DNA from: Rhodospirillales bacterium | GTDB taxonomy: Bacteria; Pseudomonadota; Alphaproteobacteria; UBA9219 | Assembly: GCA_015654915.1 (NCBI GenBank) | Contig: JAATFY010000006.1 | Location: 1-7,420, forward strand | Direction: 5' to 3' | DNA length: 7,420 bases | Shown: positions 1 through 5,126 of the stretch, one piece after another | How positions within the stretch are numbered: position 1 is the first letter of the stretch | Layout: every line of letters starts with the position of its first letter | Program-made: the position numbers and the translations under genes | The notes under the pieces: model-generated | What the model saw: the letters and a program-made list of their open reading frames with translations, nothing else | What the model was told of the DNA's origin: nothing | Databases searched by the model: none

Positions 1-152
1 CGGCACAGGCGATGCACGACCATCACAAAATTTTTGTCGTCGGCTTTGTAGACCATATCGCAGACCGGAGCGATGGCATCCTGTAGCACGGCGGAAATCA
101 CCTGCAAATCTTCGGCATCTTTGGCCTTCAGTTTAAGCGGCTTCTCGCTCAT
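1..152 (-). CDS. DUF2948 family protein, N-terminal part (cut by window edge)
   Basis: The ATG at 152-150 overlaps the murA stop codon in an ATGA arrangement, which suggests translational coupling. A GGGAAG just upstream, inside murA, may be the ribosome site. About 50 residues are visible, starting [20 protein letters not shown] and continuing through [12 protein letters not shown] to a MVVHRLCR stretch. This pattern (LKLKA..AEDL.VISA.LQDA, then a hydrophobic strand near an NF.MVV.R motif) matches what I know of the alphaproteobacterial DUF2948 family, a roughly 140-150-residue protein of unknown function usually encoded between murA and hisD. The rest of the gene lies beyond base 1, so neither length nor C-terminus can be judged. 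The family call is from memory of the pattern and the gene order; no function is implied. Confidence 0.75.
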   Translation of the reverse strand, partial: MSEKPLKLKAKDAEDLQVISAVLQDAIAPVCDMVYKADDKNFVMVVHRLC

Positions 153-1438
153 GCGGCTTCCCGAACGCGTTCGATGTCGGCACCGCAGGCCGCGAGTTTT
201 TCTTCCAGCCGTTCGTAGCCGCGATCGAGATGATAAATGCGGTTGAGGATTGTCTCGCCCTTCGCCGCCAACCCCGCCAGCGCCAGTGACACCGACGCGC
301 GGAGATCGGTCGCCATCACGGGCGCTCCGGTCAGTTGCGGCACGCCGCGGATCATGGCCGAAGCGTCATGCACCGTGATATTCGCCCCCATGCGCCGCAA
401 TTCGGGCACATGCATGAAGCGGTTTTCGAAAATCGTTTCCGTGATCATGGAAGCGCCTTCGGCCACGCACATCAGCGCCATCATCTGCGCCTGCAAATCG
501 GTGGGAAAACCGGGGTAAGCCTCCGTCATCACATCGACGCCATGCAAGCCATTGACGCGCTTCACGCGCAAGCCTTGCGGCGTTTCGGTAATGCTGATGC
601 CCGCCTGCCCCAGCAATTCGACGACGCTATGCAGATGTGCAAGACGCGCGCCGATCAGCTCGACATCGCCGTTCGTGATGGCGGCGGCCATGGCGAAGGT
701 GCCGGTTTCGATGCGATCGGGAATAACGTCGTGACGCGCGGCATGCAGCCGGTCCTTGCCGGTGATACGCAGCTTGTGGGAGCCGATGCCGTCGATCTCC
801 GCCCCCATCGCGACAAGGCATTGCGCGAGGTCGATCACTTCCGGCTCACGCGCCGCGTTGATGATGGTGGTTTCGCCTTTCGCCAGCGCCGCCGCCATCA
901 TCACATTCTCGGTGCCGGTGACCGTCACCATCGGGAAAACGATCTCGGCGCCTTTCAGGCCTTTCGGCGCGCGGGCATGGATATAACCGTTATCGAGCGC
1001 GACTTCCGCGCCGAGCTGCTGCAGCGCTTTGATATGCATATCGACCGGACGCCTACCGATGGCGCAGCCGCCGGGCAAGGATACTTTCGCTTCGCCGCAA
1101 CGCGCGACCAAGGGACCTAGCACCAGAATGCTGGCGCGCATCTTGCGCACGAGCTCATACGGCGCCGTGACGCTGGTGATTTTATCCGCGCGCAATTCCA
1201 TCACGCGGCCGCCGGAACCGTTATTCTGGTGATGCCCGTTGAGGCTGAGATTGACGCCGTGCTGGCCGAGAAGGTTGGCCATGGTGGCGATATCGGCCAG
1301 ATGCGGCACATTGCCGAGCGTGAGCGTTTCGTCGGTAAGTAAACTGGCGGCCAGCAATGGCAATGCCGCGTTTTTGGCCCCGCTGATATGAATCTTGCCC
1401 TGCAGCGGCTTGCCGCCCTTGATGCGCATGCTGTCCAT
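149..1438 (-). CDS. murA: UDP-N-acetylglucosamine 1-carboxyvinyltransferase (MurA)
   Basis: MurA transfers enolpyruvate from phosphoenolpyruvate to UDP-GlcNAc in the cytoplasm, the first committed step of peptidoglycan synthesis. The 429-residue length is normal (E. coli has 419). Family motifs are all present: [16 protein letters not shown] near the N-terminus with the substrate-binding Lys22 and Asn23; [13 protein letters not shown] with the catalytic cysteine at Cys125 (Cys115 in E. coli) and Arg130; the YPGFPTD segment with the catalytic aspartate at Asp314; TDLRAS at 377-382 (Arg380); and YHLDRGYER with Arg406, matching E. coli Arg397. Because the active-site residue is Cys and not Asp, fosfomycin sensitivity would be expected from family knowledge. 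The ATG at 1438-1436 overlaps the dcd stop by one base (TGATG), and AAGG lies just upstream. A second Met at residue 4 is a possible start. The gene ends in an ATGA overlap with the next gene. Confidence 0.98.
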   Translation of the reverse strand: MDSMRIKGGKPLQGKIHISGAKNAALPLLAASLLTDETLTLGNVPHLADIATMANLLGQHGVNLSLNGHHQNNGSGGRVMELRADKITSVTAPYELVRKMRASILVLGPLVARCGEAKVSLPGGCAIGRRPVDMHIKALQQLGAEVALDNGYIHARAPKGLKGAEIVFPMVTVTGTENVMMAAALAKGETTIINAAREPEVIDLAQCLVAMGAEIDGIGSHKLRITGKDRLHAARHDVIPDRIETGTFAMAAAITNGDVELIGARLAHLHSVVELLGQAGISITETPQGLRVKRVNGLHGVDVMTEAYPGFPTDLQAQMMALMCVAEGASMITETIFENRFMHVPELRRMGANITVHDASAMIRGVPQLTGAPVMATDLRASVSLALAGLAAKGETILNRIYHLDRGYERLEEKLAACGADIERVREAA

Positions 1439-2022
1439 CAGCCTGCCTTTTTGTCTTTATAATCGGCTTCCATGCGCGGCAGCGTCACGCCGGTCTGGCC
1501 CATATATTTGCCGCCGCGATCGGCATAGGACGTTTCGCACAGGCTATCGGCTTTCAGGAACAGGAACTGGCACACGCCTTCGTTGGCATAGACCTTGGCG
1601 GGCAGCGGCGTGGTGTTGGAAATCTCGAGCGTCACATGACCTTCCCATTCCGGCTCCAGCGGTGTGACATTGACGATCAAGCCGCAGCGGGCATAGGTCG
1701 ATTTGCCGAGGCAGATGACGAGAATATCGCGCGGAATTTTGAAATATTCCACGGTGCGGGCGAGAACGAAGGAATTCGGCGGAATGACGCAGACATCGGT
1801 CTTGCGGTTGACGAAACTGGCATCGGAAAAGTTTTTCGGATCGACGATGGCGCTTTCGATATTGGTGAAGACTTTGAACTCGTCCGCGAGGCGCGCGTCG
1901 TAGCCGTAGGATGACAATCCGTAGGAAATCACGCCCTGCCGCTGGAGTTTTTCCTCGAACGGCTCGATCATGCCGCTGGCGGCGGACATATTGCGGATCC
2001 AGTGGTCGGGCATGACGGACAT
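1438..2022 (-). CDS. dcd: dCTP deaminase (Dcd)
   Basis: Dcd hydrolyses dCTP to dUTP and ammonia in the cytoplasm, feeding dUMP into thymidylate synthesis. The 194-residue protein has the family core: [12 protein letters not shown] (33-44), the phosphate-binding GKSTYARCG (106-114), [16 protein letters not shown] (121-136) with Glu133 at the position of the catalytic glutamate (E. coli Glu138), [10 protein letters not shown] (146-155), and [15 protein letters not shown] near the C-terminus. It ends in a short charged tail ([10 protein letters not shown]) beyond the usual LPR ending. A GGAGAGG ribosome site 8 bases before the ATG at 2022 supports this start over the Met at residue 4. The stop overlaps murA by one base, so the two are probably cotranscribed. 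The inverted-repeat element lies only 21 bases upstream, so the promoter is either inside the element or beyond it; I could not pick out a convincing one. Confidence 0.96.
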   Translation of the reverse strand: MSVMPDHWIRNMSAASGMIEPFEEKLQRQGVISYGLSSYGYDARLADEFKVFTNIESAIVDPKNFSDASFVNRKTDVCVIPPNSFVLARTVEYFKIPRDILVICLGKSTYARCGLIVNVTPLEPEWEGHVTLEISNTTPLPAKVYANEGVCQFLFLKADSLCETSYADRGGKYMGQTGVTLPRMEADYKDKKAG

Positions 2023-2030
2023 TGCTTAAT

Positions 2031-2037
2031 CCTCTCC
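2031..2037 (-). promoter_or_regulatory. Ribosome binding site of dcd
   Basis: Read on the minus strand this is GGAGAGG, close to the anti-Shine-Dalgarno complement, with 8 bases to the ATG at 2022. It decides between the two nearby Met codons (2022 and 2013) in favour of the first. Confidence 0.7.
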
Positions 2038-2043
2038 AAAAAT

Positions 2044-2188
2044 CGTCATTCCGGCGAAGGCCGGAATCCAGACTGACTCTCCGCTGGAATAACAGTATGA
2101 ATTAATCTCCATACTTGTGACATAAACAATCCATTCTGGCGGCCTTGACGGAATCTGCCTCTGGATTCCGGCCTTCGCCGGAATGACG
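2044..2188. repeat. 145-bp REP-pair / MITE-like element with 28-bp perfect inverted ends
   Basis: Bases 2044-2071 and 2161-2188 are exact reverse complements over 28 bases (outer end CGTCATTCCGG). Each end is itself a hairpin: ATTCCGGC, loop GAAG, GCCGGAAT. Two such hairpins in opposite orientation around an 89-base spacer is the layout of REP doublets (BIME/REPIN) or a small MITE. The spacer is AT-richer than the ends and holds a weak inner inverted pair (AGTATG at 2094-2099, CATACT at 2110-2115) but no reading frame of note. Repeats with a CATTCCGGCGAAGGCCGG-like core are, from general knowledge, scattered in many proteobacterial genomes; copy number here is unknown. It sits in the leader of dcd, between that gene and the small gene at 2209-2349, and could act as an mRNA processing or termination site between them. 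Confidence 0.85.
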
Positions 2189-2208
2189 GCAAAAGAAAGC
2201 CGTATTTT

Positions 2209-2349
2209 TTACTTCTTGTCATTTTTAGTTCCTATCTTTTCCCGCGCCTGCTGCTTGCGCCTCAGCAGGTTTTCGCGCAAGGCGGCGGCCACGCGTTTCT
2301 CACGTTCCGGCGAATAATGTCTGGCTCTCGGCTGCTGTTTGGGCTTCAT
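2209..2349 (-). CDS. Small basic hypothetical protein (46 residues)
   Basis: An ATG at 2349 opens a 46-codon frame ending in TAA at 2211-2209. An in-frame stop lies 12 bases upstream of the ATG, so this is the only ATG start; AGGA sits 3 bases before it, a rather tight spacing. The protein starts MKPKQQPRARHYSPEREKR, then AAALRENLLRRKQQAREK, and ends in GTKNDKK. It is strongly basic, has no hydrophobic segment, and its middle should form one amphipathic helix. Short proteins with an AALR.NL.RRK.QAR core are, as I recall, common in alphaproteobacteria, often uncharacterised. It is on the same strand as dcd but separated by the inverted-repeat element, and divergent from the tRNA gene. No function is assigned. 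Coding status is inferred from the family-like pattern and clean boundaries. Confidence 0.65.
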   Translation of the reverse strand: MKPKQQPRARHYSPEREKRVAAALRENLLRRKQQAREKIGTKNDKK

Positions 2350-2441
2350 CCGTCCTGTTTAGGCCATGAAACCGTGCCGGACAATACCGATCCTTGCGCT
2401 GGGCCGCCCACTATGGCAAAAACCGCCCTTCGCACCGGTTT
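2350..2441. other. Divergent intergenic region before tRNA-Thr
   Basis: These 92 bases should hold the promoter of tRNA-Thr (plus) and that of the small gene at 2349 (minus). TATGGC at 2412-2417 is at a plausible -10 distance from the tRNA 5' end, but I see no matching -35 at the right spacing, so no promoter is called. Confidence 0.3.
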
Positions 2442-2516
2442 GCTGCCGTAGCTCAGGGGTAGAGCACGTCCTTGGTAAGGACGGGGTCGTAGGTTCAATT
2501 CCTATCGGCAGCACCA
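2442..2516 (+). tRNA. tRNA-Thr (anticodon GGT), CCA encoded
   Basis: The sequence folds into a full cloverleaf: acceptor stem GCTGCCG with CGGCAGC (2506-2512); D arm GCTC/GAGC; anticodon stem CGTCC (2467-2471) with GGACG (2479-2483); anticodon loop TTGGTAA (2472-2478) with GGT at 2474-2476, reading Thr ACC codons (and ACU by wobble); variable GGGTC; T stem GTAGG with CCTAT, loop TTCAATT; discriminator A at 2513; and encoded CCA at 2514-2516. The gene is intact because the element on its right restores the 3' half. No T-rich terminator hairpin follows directly, so transcription may run into the downstream cargo gene. Confidence 0.97.
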
Positions 2517-2517
2517 T
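2472..2517 (+). repeat. attL-like direct repeat (tRNA-Thr 3' portion)
   Basis: The first 46-bp copy runs from the first base of the anticodon loop through the T arm, acceptor 3' strand and CCA, plus one T. It is identical to 3904-3949. The bases before it (CC here, CG there) and after it (T here, C there) differ, so the boundaries are sharp. Confidence 0.9.
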
Positions 2518-2577
2518 TATTTATCAAAGTGTTAGAAAAAGTTCTTGGTTAAATTGGGTTAAAATCGTTCTCATTTT

Positions 2578-2596
2578 TGGGAGCAACTTTGGGAGC
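2578..2596 (+). repeat. Left TGGGAGC repeats (candidate integrase arm sites)
   Basis: TGGGAGCAA at 2578-2586 and TGGGAGC at 2590-2596 are two direct copies 12 bases apart. The same word occurs at the right end of the element (3791-3820, plus a variant TGGGATCAA at 3893-3901). Short direct repeats inside both ends of an integrated element are what arm-type integrase or accessory-factor sites look like. The second copy also forms the ribosome site of the cargo gene. Role inferred. Confidence 0.5.
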
Positions 2597-2601
2597 TTCG
2601 C

Positions 2602-3771
2602 ATGGAAGTAACGGACAAAATACGAACAGCAATACGGTTTGCCTCGCCCCACATTCTCGCTGTTTTTCTGTTTTGTTTTATTCCTATTCAAAAAGCGATT
2701 GCGTCTCCAACCCCCAGTTTCAATTGTGCCAAGGCTACAACGAAAGTCGAAAAGCTAATCTGTGGCGAAGACAAACTATCCAAACAAGAAAAGAAACTTG
2801 GTGAACTGGTTTCTGAAATCAAAAAGAATTATAGCGATGGTCGCCTCGATAGTTTTCTCAAAGGGCAGCACGTCTGGCTTAAACTGCGTAGCGAAGCATG
2901 TGTTTTAACTTCGGACAAACTCATTCCATCTGACCAAACCAAATGTCTGCAGTCAGTTTATGACGAACGCATTAAAGAGCTTGCGGAACAAAAAACTGTA
3001 GATGCATCAATCGATGTCGATAACATTCTGGACGCCGATGAAACCCTGAGTCCTTATTATCCCCAAGACATGGGGTCTGTTTATTTTCTCTATAATGGAG
3101 ATATAGATTTTAAGTTAAAGCGTACCCCGCAAACTTGCCGTGAGCTTTACACCCTTACGTCAGGAGCATGGAAATATACGGCTGATACCATTGGCGGAAA
3201 TTCTCAGACACACGCTTACACGACATGCGCCTTCAAAATATTCTCTTCACAAAACCATACGAATGAAAACAGCGGAACCAAAATTGATTTTGGTGATCTA
3301 ACACAATACTCGAACGAGTTTTCTTGCCTGGAAGGATTCCCGGCATGCCGAGATATTTTCCGAACTTATCCAATTTCCTTTCAGGACGAAGAGAAAAATG
3401 GGCATCTAAAAGTCCAAACCGGCATCACAAACCACTCTGGCGAAAATTTTAGAGATTACGAAGGTAATCCAACGCTTCAAATTGAAGACAAGAAATTTTG
3501 GATAGCTGGCACAAACTACATCATTCACAATATGGCTGTAGGAGACTTTACAAATCAGGGTCGTCAGGAAGCTATTTTACAAATAAGCGCTTACCCAAGT
3601 GAAGGGACATATCGCAACAATGAACTTGTTCTCGCTTACTATGATGAGACGAGTAAATCAATTAGACCTGAAATAATTGAGAACGGCAGCGTGTTTATTC
3701 TTAAAACCAAAACTATGCCCATAGGCTATTATCGTGAAAGGATACGCTCACCTAAGCCATCAGCGCAGTGA
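2602..3771 (+). CDS. Secreted cysteine-rich protein with LprI/DUF1311-like N-terminal domain
   Basis: The 389-residue product starts with a Sec-type signal: a basic start (KIRTAIR), a hydrophobic core around residues 17-30 and a likely cleavage after KAIA (34). Residues about 38-130 look like the LprI_N/DUF1311 domain: SFNCAKATTKVEKLICG, a charged helical stretch, QHVWLKLR, then KCLQSVYDERIKEL, with cysteines at 42, 54, 100 and 115. Members of that family include lysozyme inhibitors, but most are uncharacterised. The remaining 260 residues are not recognised; they add four cysteines (179, 209, 242, 249) and a VGDFTNQGRQEAIL segment (313-326) reminiscent of FG-GAP-type repeats. Eight mature cysteines suggest periplasmic disulfides. 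The ATG follows GGGAG by 6 bases. The gene is AT-rich next to its neighbours and is the only gene between the two tRNA repeats, so it is probably horizontally acquired cargo. Function unknown; envelope or anti-lysozyme protection is a guess. Confidence 0.85.
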   Translation: MEVTDKIRTAIRFASPHILAVFLFCFIPIQKAIASPTPSFNCAKATTKVEKLICGEDKLSKQEKKLGELVSEIKKNYSDGRLDSFLKGQHVWLKLRSEACVLTSDKLIPSDQTKCLQSVYDERIKELAEQKTVDASIDVDNILDADETLSPYYPQDMGSVYFLYNGDIDFKLKRTPQTCRELYTLTSGAWKYTADTIGGNSQTHAYTTCAFKIFSSQNHTNENSGTKIDFGDLTQYSNEFSCLEGFPACRDIFRTYPISFQDEEKNGHLKVQTGITNHSGENFRDYEGNPTLQIEDKKFWIAGTNYIIHNMAVGDFTNQGRQEAILQISAYPSEGTYRNNELVLAYYDETSKSIRPEIIENGSVFILKTKTMPIGYYRERIRSPKPSAQ

Positions 3772-3790
3772 CGCATGAAAGTAATTCCGT

Positions 3791-3820
3791 TGGGAGCAAA
3801 TGGGAGCAACCAATGGGAGA
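3791..3820 (+). repeat. Right TGGGAGC repeats (candidate integrase arm sites)
   Basis: TGGGAGCAA at 3791-3799 and again at 3801-3809, then TGGGAGA at 3814-3820; a fourth variant TGGGATCAA is at 3893-3901, just before the right tRNA repeat. All have the same orientation as the left pair at 2578-2596. They begin 20 bases after the cargo stop codon. Clustering of one word at both ends of the element, and nowhere inside the cargo gene that I noticed, argues for a recombination role. Confidence 0.5.
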
Positions 3821-3903
3821 AAATGAAGATTTTTGACAAAAAATGATAGAGAAACGTAAAAAAGTCAGGATATTAGGTAGAAATACCCCCATTGGGATCA
3901 ACG

Positions 3904-3949
3904 TTGGTAAGGACGGGGTCGTAGGTTCAATTCCTATCGGCAGCACCAT
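3904..3949 (+). repeat. attR-like direct repeat (tRNA-Thr 3' fragment)
   Basis: Exact copy of 2472-2517. It lacks a tRNA 5' half: the upstream bases do not form an acceptor or D arm, so it is a fragment and not a second tRNA gene. It marks the right boundary of the compact island. Confidence 0.9.
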
Positions 3950-3983
3950 CTATATATGCCCCTTTGGGGCATATATAGATGGT
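3945..3983. repeat. Perfect palindrome, 18-bp stem, abutting the right tRNA repeat
   Basis: Bases 3945-3962 and 3966-3983 are exact reverse complements around a TTT loop; the inner stem is GCCCC/GGGGC and the outer part is AT-rich (TATATA). The left arm includes ACCAT, the last bases of the tRNA repeat. There is no T-run after the right arm, so a simple rho-independent terminator is unlikely. It could be a protein-binding site, an end of another element, or a relic of a tRNA processing/termination hairpin. Confidence 0.85.
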
Positions 3984-4005
3984 ATTGGCTGATTGAACCG
4001 GAGAA

Positions 4006-4124
4006 GTAGGTTCACAATTTTCTTAACGAGCCAAGCGCAAAGCGCGAAGGTGAATTTAGAAAATTGCCACGGAGCAAGTCCGCGAAGCGGACGCAGCAAG
4101 TACATTCCTATCGGCAGCACCATC
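4006..4124 (+). repeat. Third tRNA-Thr 3' fragment, interrupted by an 89-bp hairpin-rich insert
   Basis: Bases 4104-4124 repeat the last 20 bases of the tRNA block plus the C that follows copy two. The preceding tRNA bases, GTAGGTTCA, are found at 4006-4014, so the fragment seems split inside the T loop. The 89 bases between (4015-4103) carry CAATTTTCT (4015-4023) inverted as AGAAAATTG (4058-4066), GCGC-AAA-GCGC (4035-4045), GTCCGC-GAA-GCGGAC (4078-4092), and a direct repeat AGCAAGT at 4073-4079 and 4095-4101. The 3' copy is certain; the 9-base match could be chance, since it also pairs with TGAACC at 3994-3999. Confidence 0.65.
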
Positions 4125-4158
4125 CTTCGCGCCTTACGGCGCTACGGCTCGGCAGGCC

Positions 4159-4182
4159 ATGCTTTTGCAAAAAAGCATTTTT
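4159..4182 (+). terminator. Candidate rho-independent terminator
   Basis: ATGCTTTT (4159-4166), loop GCAA, AAAAGCAT (4171-4178), followed by T's to 4182. The stem is 8 bp but AT-rich and the T-run short. The T-run is on the plus-strand side, so it would stop transcripts from the tRNA/cargo region before they oppose the minus-strand gene ending at 4197. It also lies about 15 bases after that gene's stop but has no T-run in that direction. Confidence 0.5.
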
Positions 4183-4196
4183 GGTAAGAAATTCCT

Positions 4197-5126
4197 TCAA
4201 CCAAAATTCGGCGCTAGCACGGCTTTAATTGTCCTGCTGACGGCTGCCAATTGCGCGTTTTGAGCTACCTTAGGGGGTGTCTTGTCAGGATACATTTCCG
4301 TGGTCATAGCAAAATCCGCTCTTTCGCGCATGAAGCCTTGGCAGAGATCTCCAACATCATGAAGAACGATGACCCCACCAATGTTAGGATAGCCCAAAAT
4401 CTGTTCGTCGGCACAGATCGGGGTCACTCTTTCTGCGGCCTTGACGATTTTTTGGCCCAATGCAACGTCTTTCCCTTTTGCCATACAGAGATAGAAGCCT
4501 TCGGGTATACGTTCATTCTCGGGCGAAGGAGGCTTACCGTCTCTGGAATCACGCTCATTTCTAAGCTCGATATCCCGATAGTTGGTTTCGTGAAGATCGG
4601 CAGCAGCACGGAAACGTGTACCCATCGCTTCCACTGACTCCATAACCTTCAACGCTTCTTCAGAGTTGCCATTAGGCCGGAAGTTCCGATTGGGGTCTTC
4701 GGCTCTCCAGTTCCAACGATGGTCGATTTCATAGGCAAAGGGGCTGACACACGGATAAACCAGAAAATTGATTTTATCCTCCGCATATTTCGGCGCGCGC
4801 TCTTTAAGAAACCGCAAGGCACCCATGATGCCGCTGGGCTCGTAACCATGAACACCGCCTGTGATCACGACAGTCGGGGCGCTGGCGTCCCGCGATCCCG
4901 TGCGGACACGATAAAGCGGATAGCGATCGGGGTCGATTCTGAGCGCACCATATTGCTCCACGGTAAATGTTTCGGATGGGAGCGCGTTCAGGTGGGCAAG
5001 AACATCCTCACTATAGGACCTTCCAGTATCGGGCCTTCGAGCTATTTGCCTTGCAAGCCATTCTGCTTTTTCTGCATCGCCCCAGCCGCCCGATTGGGGA
5101 CTTTCCGCAAGTTGGCTCCCGCTCAT
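4197..5126 (-). CDS. M14-family zinc carboxypeptidase-like protein
   Basis: The 309-residue protein has the metal and catalytic residues of M14 metallocarboxypeptidases / succinylglutamate desuccinylase-like hydrolases. In GGVHGYEPSG the zinc ligands are His93 and Glu96 (HxxE). DHRWNW gives Arg137. DPNRNFRP gives Asn146 and Arg147, which bind the substrate carboxylate. DLHET gives the third ligand, His179. TTEMYP gives the general-base Glu277. YPCVSPFAYEID before the NR motif is typical of a bacterial subgroup of cytosolic M14 proteins. There is no signal peptide or membrane segment, so it probably acts in the cytoplasm on a peptide or N-acyl amino acid; the substrate cannot be read from sequence. 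I chose the ATG at 5126 because AAAGGA lies 6 bases upstream; a TTG five codons earlier has no ribosome site. It stands alone, divergent from the gene at 5276. Confidence 0.88.
   Translation of the reverse strand: MSGSQLAESPQSGGWGDAEKAEWLARQIARRPDTGRSYSEDVLAHLNALPSETFTVEQYGALRIDPDRYPLYRVRTGSRDASAPTVVITGGVHGYEPSGIMGALRFLKERAPKYAEDKINFLVYPCVSPFAYEIDHRWNWRAEDPNRNFRPNGNSEEALKVMESVEAMGTRFRAAADLHETNYRDIELRNERDSRDGKPPSPENERIPEGFYLCMAKGKDVALGQKIVKAAERVTPICADEQILGYPNIGGVIVLHDVGDLCQGFMRERADFAMTTEMYPDKTPPKVAQNAQLAAVSRTIKAVLAPNFG

Larger units (their letters stand above)
2472..3949 (+). mobile_element. Compact integrase-less island in tRNA-Thr
   Basis: The 46 bases at 2472-2517 recur without mismatch at 3904-3949, so one repeat unit is 1432 bp. 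The left copy completes the tRNA gene; the right copy has no 5' half. This is the arrangement left by a tyrosine integrase that recombines at a tRNA 3' end (known for many islands and prophages), with identity starting at the first base of the anticodon loop. The interior is clearly more AT-rich than the flanking core genes. It holds one gene (2602-3771) and TGGGAGCAA-like repeats inside each end, but no integrase, excisionase or replication gene on either strand. I infer a non-autonomous integrative element that would need an integrase supplied elsewhere, or a deletion remnant of a larger island. The repeat is directly visible; mobility is inference. Confidence 0.8.
3772..4196. other. 425-bp gene-free region of repeats and hairpins
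   Basis: No credible gene lies here. In order it holds the right TGGGAGCAA repeats (3791-3820), an AT-rich stretch, the second tRNA-Thr fragment (3904-3949), a long palindrome (3945-3983), a third interrupted tRNA fragment (4006-4014 and 4104-4124) around a hairpin-rich insert, a GCGCC/GGCGC hairpin (4129-4142) and a terminator-like hairpin (4159-4182). The short frames crossing it read through tRNA fragments and look spurious. Confidence 0.75.

Noticed and set aside
335..1120. Long plus-strand frame opposite murA
   Set aside because: Antisense shadow of a certain gene; His/Arg-rich product without any domain, as expected from a GC-rich opposite strand.
2044..2188. CRISPR-like repeat pair
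   Set aside because: The two units are inverted, not direct, only two exist, and the 89-base spacer is too long.
2577..2804. Plus-strand frame overlapping the start of the cargo gene
   Set aside because: It overlaps the signal peptide and LprI-like domain in another frame and lacks domain features.
3752..3949. Minus-strand 65-codon frame starting at the right tRNA repeat
   Set aside because: Its first residues are the antisense of the tRNA-Thr fragment, it then crosses the arm-like repeats and enters the cargo gene end; this is a typical spurious frame at tRNA fragments.
3904..3949. A second tRNA-Thr gene
   Set aside because: Only the 3' part from the anticodon loop onward is present; upstream bases do not supply an acceptor, D arm or anticodon 5' stem.
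3945..3983. Rho-independent terminator at the long palindrome
   Set aside because: No T-run follows the stem on either strand, so a simple intrinsic terminator is not supported.
3993..4187. Plus-strand 64-codon frame
   Set aside because: It runs through the hairpin insert, the third tRNA fragment and the terminator stem; it has no ribosome site and no protein-like composition.
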